Assembly (NCBI GenBank): GCA_003650865.1 | Contig: QMSN01000064.1 | Span: 1 to 6,168, forward strand | Source: Thermoprotei archaeon | GTDB taxonomy: Archaea; Thermoproteota; Methanomethylicia; Nezhaarchaeales; WYZ-LMO8 | Length of the DNA: 6,168 bases | Direction: 5' to 3' | Program-made: the position numbers and the translations under genes | Notes under the pieces: model-generated | What the model saw: only the letters and a program-made list of their open reading frames with translations | Told to the model about the DNA's origin: nothing | The model's database searches: none | Shown here: piece by piece, positions 5,790 to 6,168 of the stretch | Layout of the letters: each line of letters opens with the position of its first letter | Position numbering within the stretch: the stretch's first letter is position 1

Positions 5790-5797
5790 TTTATAAA
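5790..5797. promoter_or_regulatory. Palindromic TATA box shared by rpoP and sui1
   Basis: TTTATAAA is identical on both strands and is the only good TATA box in the 99-bp gap between rpoP and sui1. For sui1 it predicts a start near 5819 and a leader of about 19 nt. For rpoP it predicts a start near 5767 and a leader of about 29 nt. Both distances suit archaeal promoters, so one element may drive both genes; direction would then depend on the flanking TFB-recognition bases, which are not strong on either side. Confidence 0.6.
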
Positions 5798-5820
5798 CCC
5801 ATCTAATCTTCTTTGATAAA

Positions 5821-5840
5821 GGAGCTGATGGGAGCTAATG
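5821..5840 (+). repeat. Tandem 10-bp repeat duplicating ribosome binding site and start codon of sui1
   Basis: GGAGCTGATG is followed directly by GGAGCTAATG, differing at one base. Each unit pairs a GGAG with an ATG after 3 nt. The second ATG (5838) starts sui1. The first ATG (5828) starts a five-codon ORF, MGANE, ending at TGA 5843-5845 inside the sui1 coding sequence, in the +1-shifted frame. An in-frame TGA at 5826-5828 prevents any upstream extension of sui1. Confidence 0.7.
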
Positions 5841-6146
5841 AGTGAAACGTGTCCCATATGTGGGTTGCCTAAGGATCTATGCGTCTGCGAAGCGATAGGG
5901 CGCGAACAACAGATCATCAGGATATACCTAGAGAGGCGTAAGTGGGGTAGAGATGTCACGGTGATCGAGGGCATCGACGAGAAGAGCTGCGACTTGAAGA
6001 GCATAGCTGGTAAGCTCAAGGCCGCCTGTGCTTGTGGAGGAACTGCTAAGAACGGCAAGATAGAGCTTCAGGGAGACCACAGGCATAAGGCTAAGGAAAT
6101 GCTGGTGGGCATGGGCTTCCCGGAGGAGAACATAAGCATAGAGTAG
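5838..6146 (+). CDS. sui1: Translation initiation factor aIF1 (SUI1/eIF1 family)
   Basis: aIF1 binds the small ribosomal subunit near the P site and enforces correct start-codon choice and mRNA/initiator-tRNA placement. The 102-aa product has an N-terminal zinc knuckle, [13 protein letters not shown] (5-17, with C5, C8, C15, C17), found in archaeal but not most eukaryotic members. The SUI1 fold follows, with DVTVIEGID (39-47), [18 protein letters not shown] (65-82) and the C-terminal MGFPEENI (92-99). Length and motifs are those of a complete archaeal protein. The ATG at 5838 is the first possible start because an in-frame TGA lies at 5826-5828; its GGAG is only 3 nt away, closer than the 6-8 nt seen for neighbouring genes. 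It is divergent from rpoP and appears to share its TATA box. The 22 bp after its stop hold nothing I can assign. Confidence 0.96.
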   Translation: MSETCPICGLPKDLCVCEAIGREQQIIRIYLERRKWGRDVTVIEGIDEKSCDLKSIAGKLKAACACGGTAKNGKIELQGDHRHKAKEMLVGMGFPEENISIE

Positions 6147-6168
6147 CTGGGCAGCGCAACTAGGGCTC

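Noticed and set aside
5717..6058. Minus-strand 113-codon frame spanning the rpoP/sui1 gap
   Set aside because: It overlaps the start of rpoP in another frame and the antisense strand of sui1; both of those are certain genes.
6147..6168. Start or end of another gene after sui1
   Set aside because: The 22 bp contain a possible minus-strand TAG (6162-6160), but this is too little sequence to support a gene.
1..6168. CRISPR array, insertion sequence, tRNA/rRNA gene, toxin-antitoxin or defence module
   Set aside because: I found no regularly spaced repeats, transposase motifs, terminal inverted repeats, tRNA-like cloverleaf or known defence domains; the gene content is housekeeping.

Overview
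The window reads as chromosomal DNA of an archaeon, most likely a thermophilic member of the TACK group (Thermoproteota and relatives). Evidence: an RNA polymerase subunit P (RpoP/Rpb12) gene, an archaeal-type aIF1/SUI1 with an N-terminal zinc knuckle, a small lysine methyltransferase of the crenarchaeal aKMT type, a DUF2153-like protein, TATA boxes 25-60 bp ahead of genes, GGTG-type ribosome binding sites, TTG starts and strong AGG arginine usage. The exact lineage cannot be fixed by eye.

Layout, left to right. The 5' part of argH (cut by the window edge) and complete argG lie on the minus strand as an arginine biosynthesis operon behind a clear BRE/TATA promoter. Across a 169-bp divergent gap a plus-strand pair follows: cutA and a HAD-IIA phosphatase with a TTG start, 5 bp apart. 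The HAD gene meets a minus-strand methyltransferase tail to tail with overlapping stop codons. A 162-bp divergent region leads to a plus-strand DUF2153-like gene, whose stop lies 2 bp from that of a minus-strand TIM-barrel protein with a luciferase/Mer-like C-terminus. A 70-bp divergent promoter region then gives speB (agmatinase family). A 36-bp convergent gap leads to rpoP (48 aa, minus strand), which is divergent from sui1 (aIF1); both seem to use one palindromic TATA box. The last 22 bp hold nothing assignable.

The genes are mostly housekeeping. ArgG and ArgH make arginine; SpeB acts in the arginine-to-polyamine route, although the two loci are about 3 kb apart and separately promoted. 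RpoP and aIF1 link transcription and translation initiation at one divergent promoter. From argG to sui1 the strand changes at every boundary except cutA-HAD, with almost no room for terminators at two convergent junctions. I see no mobile element, CRISPR array, tRNA or rRNA, and no defence system. The most interesting small signal is a tandem duplication of the ribosome-binding-site/start unit at sui1, which creates a five-codon decoy ORF overlapping the start of a start-codon-selection factor.
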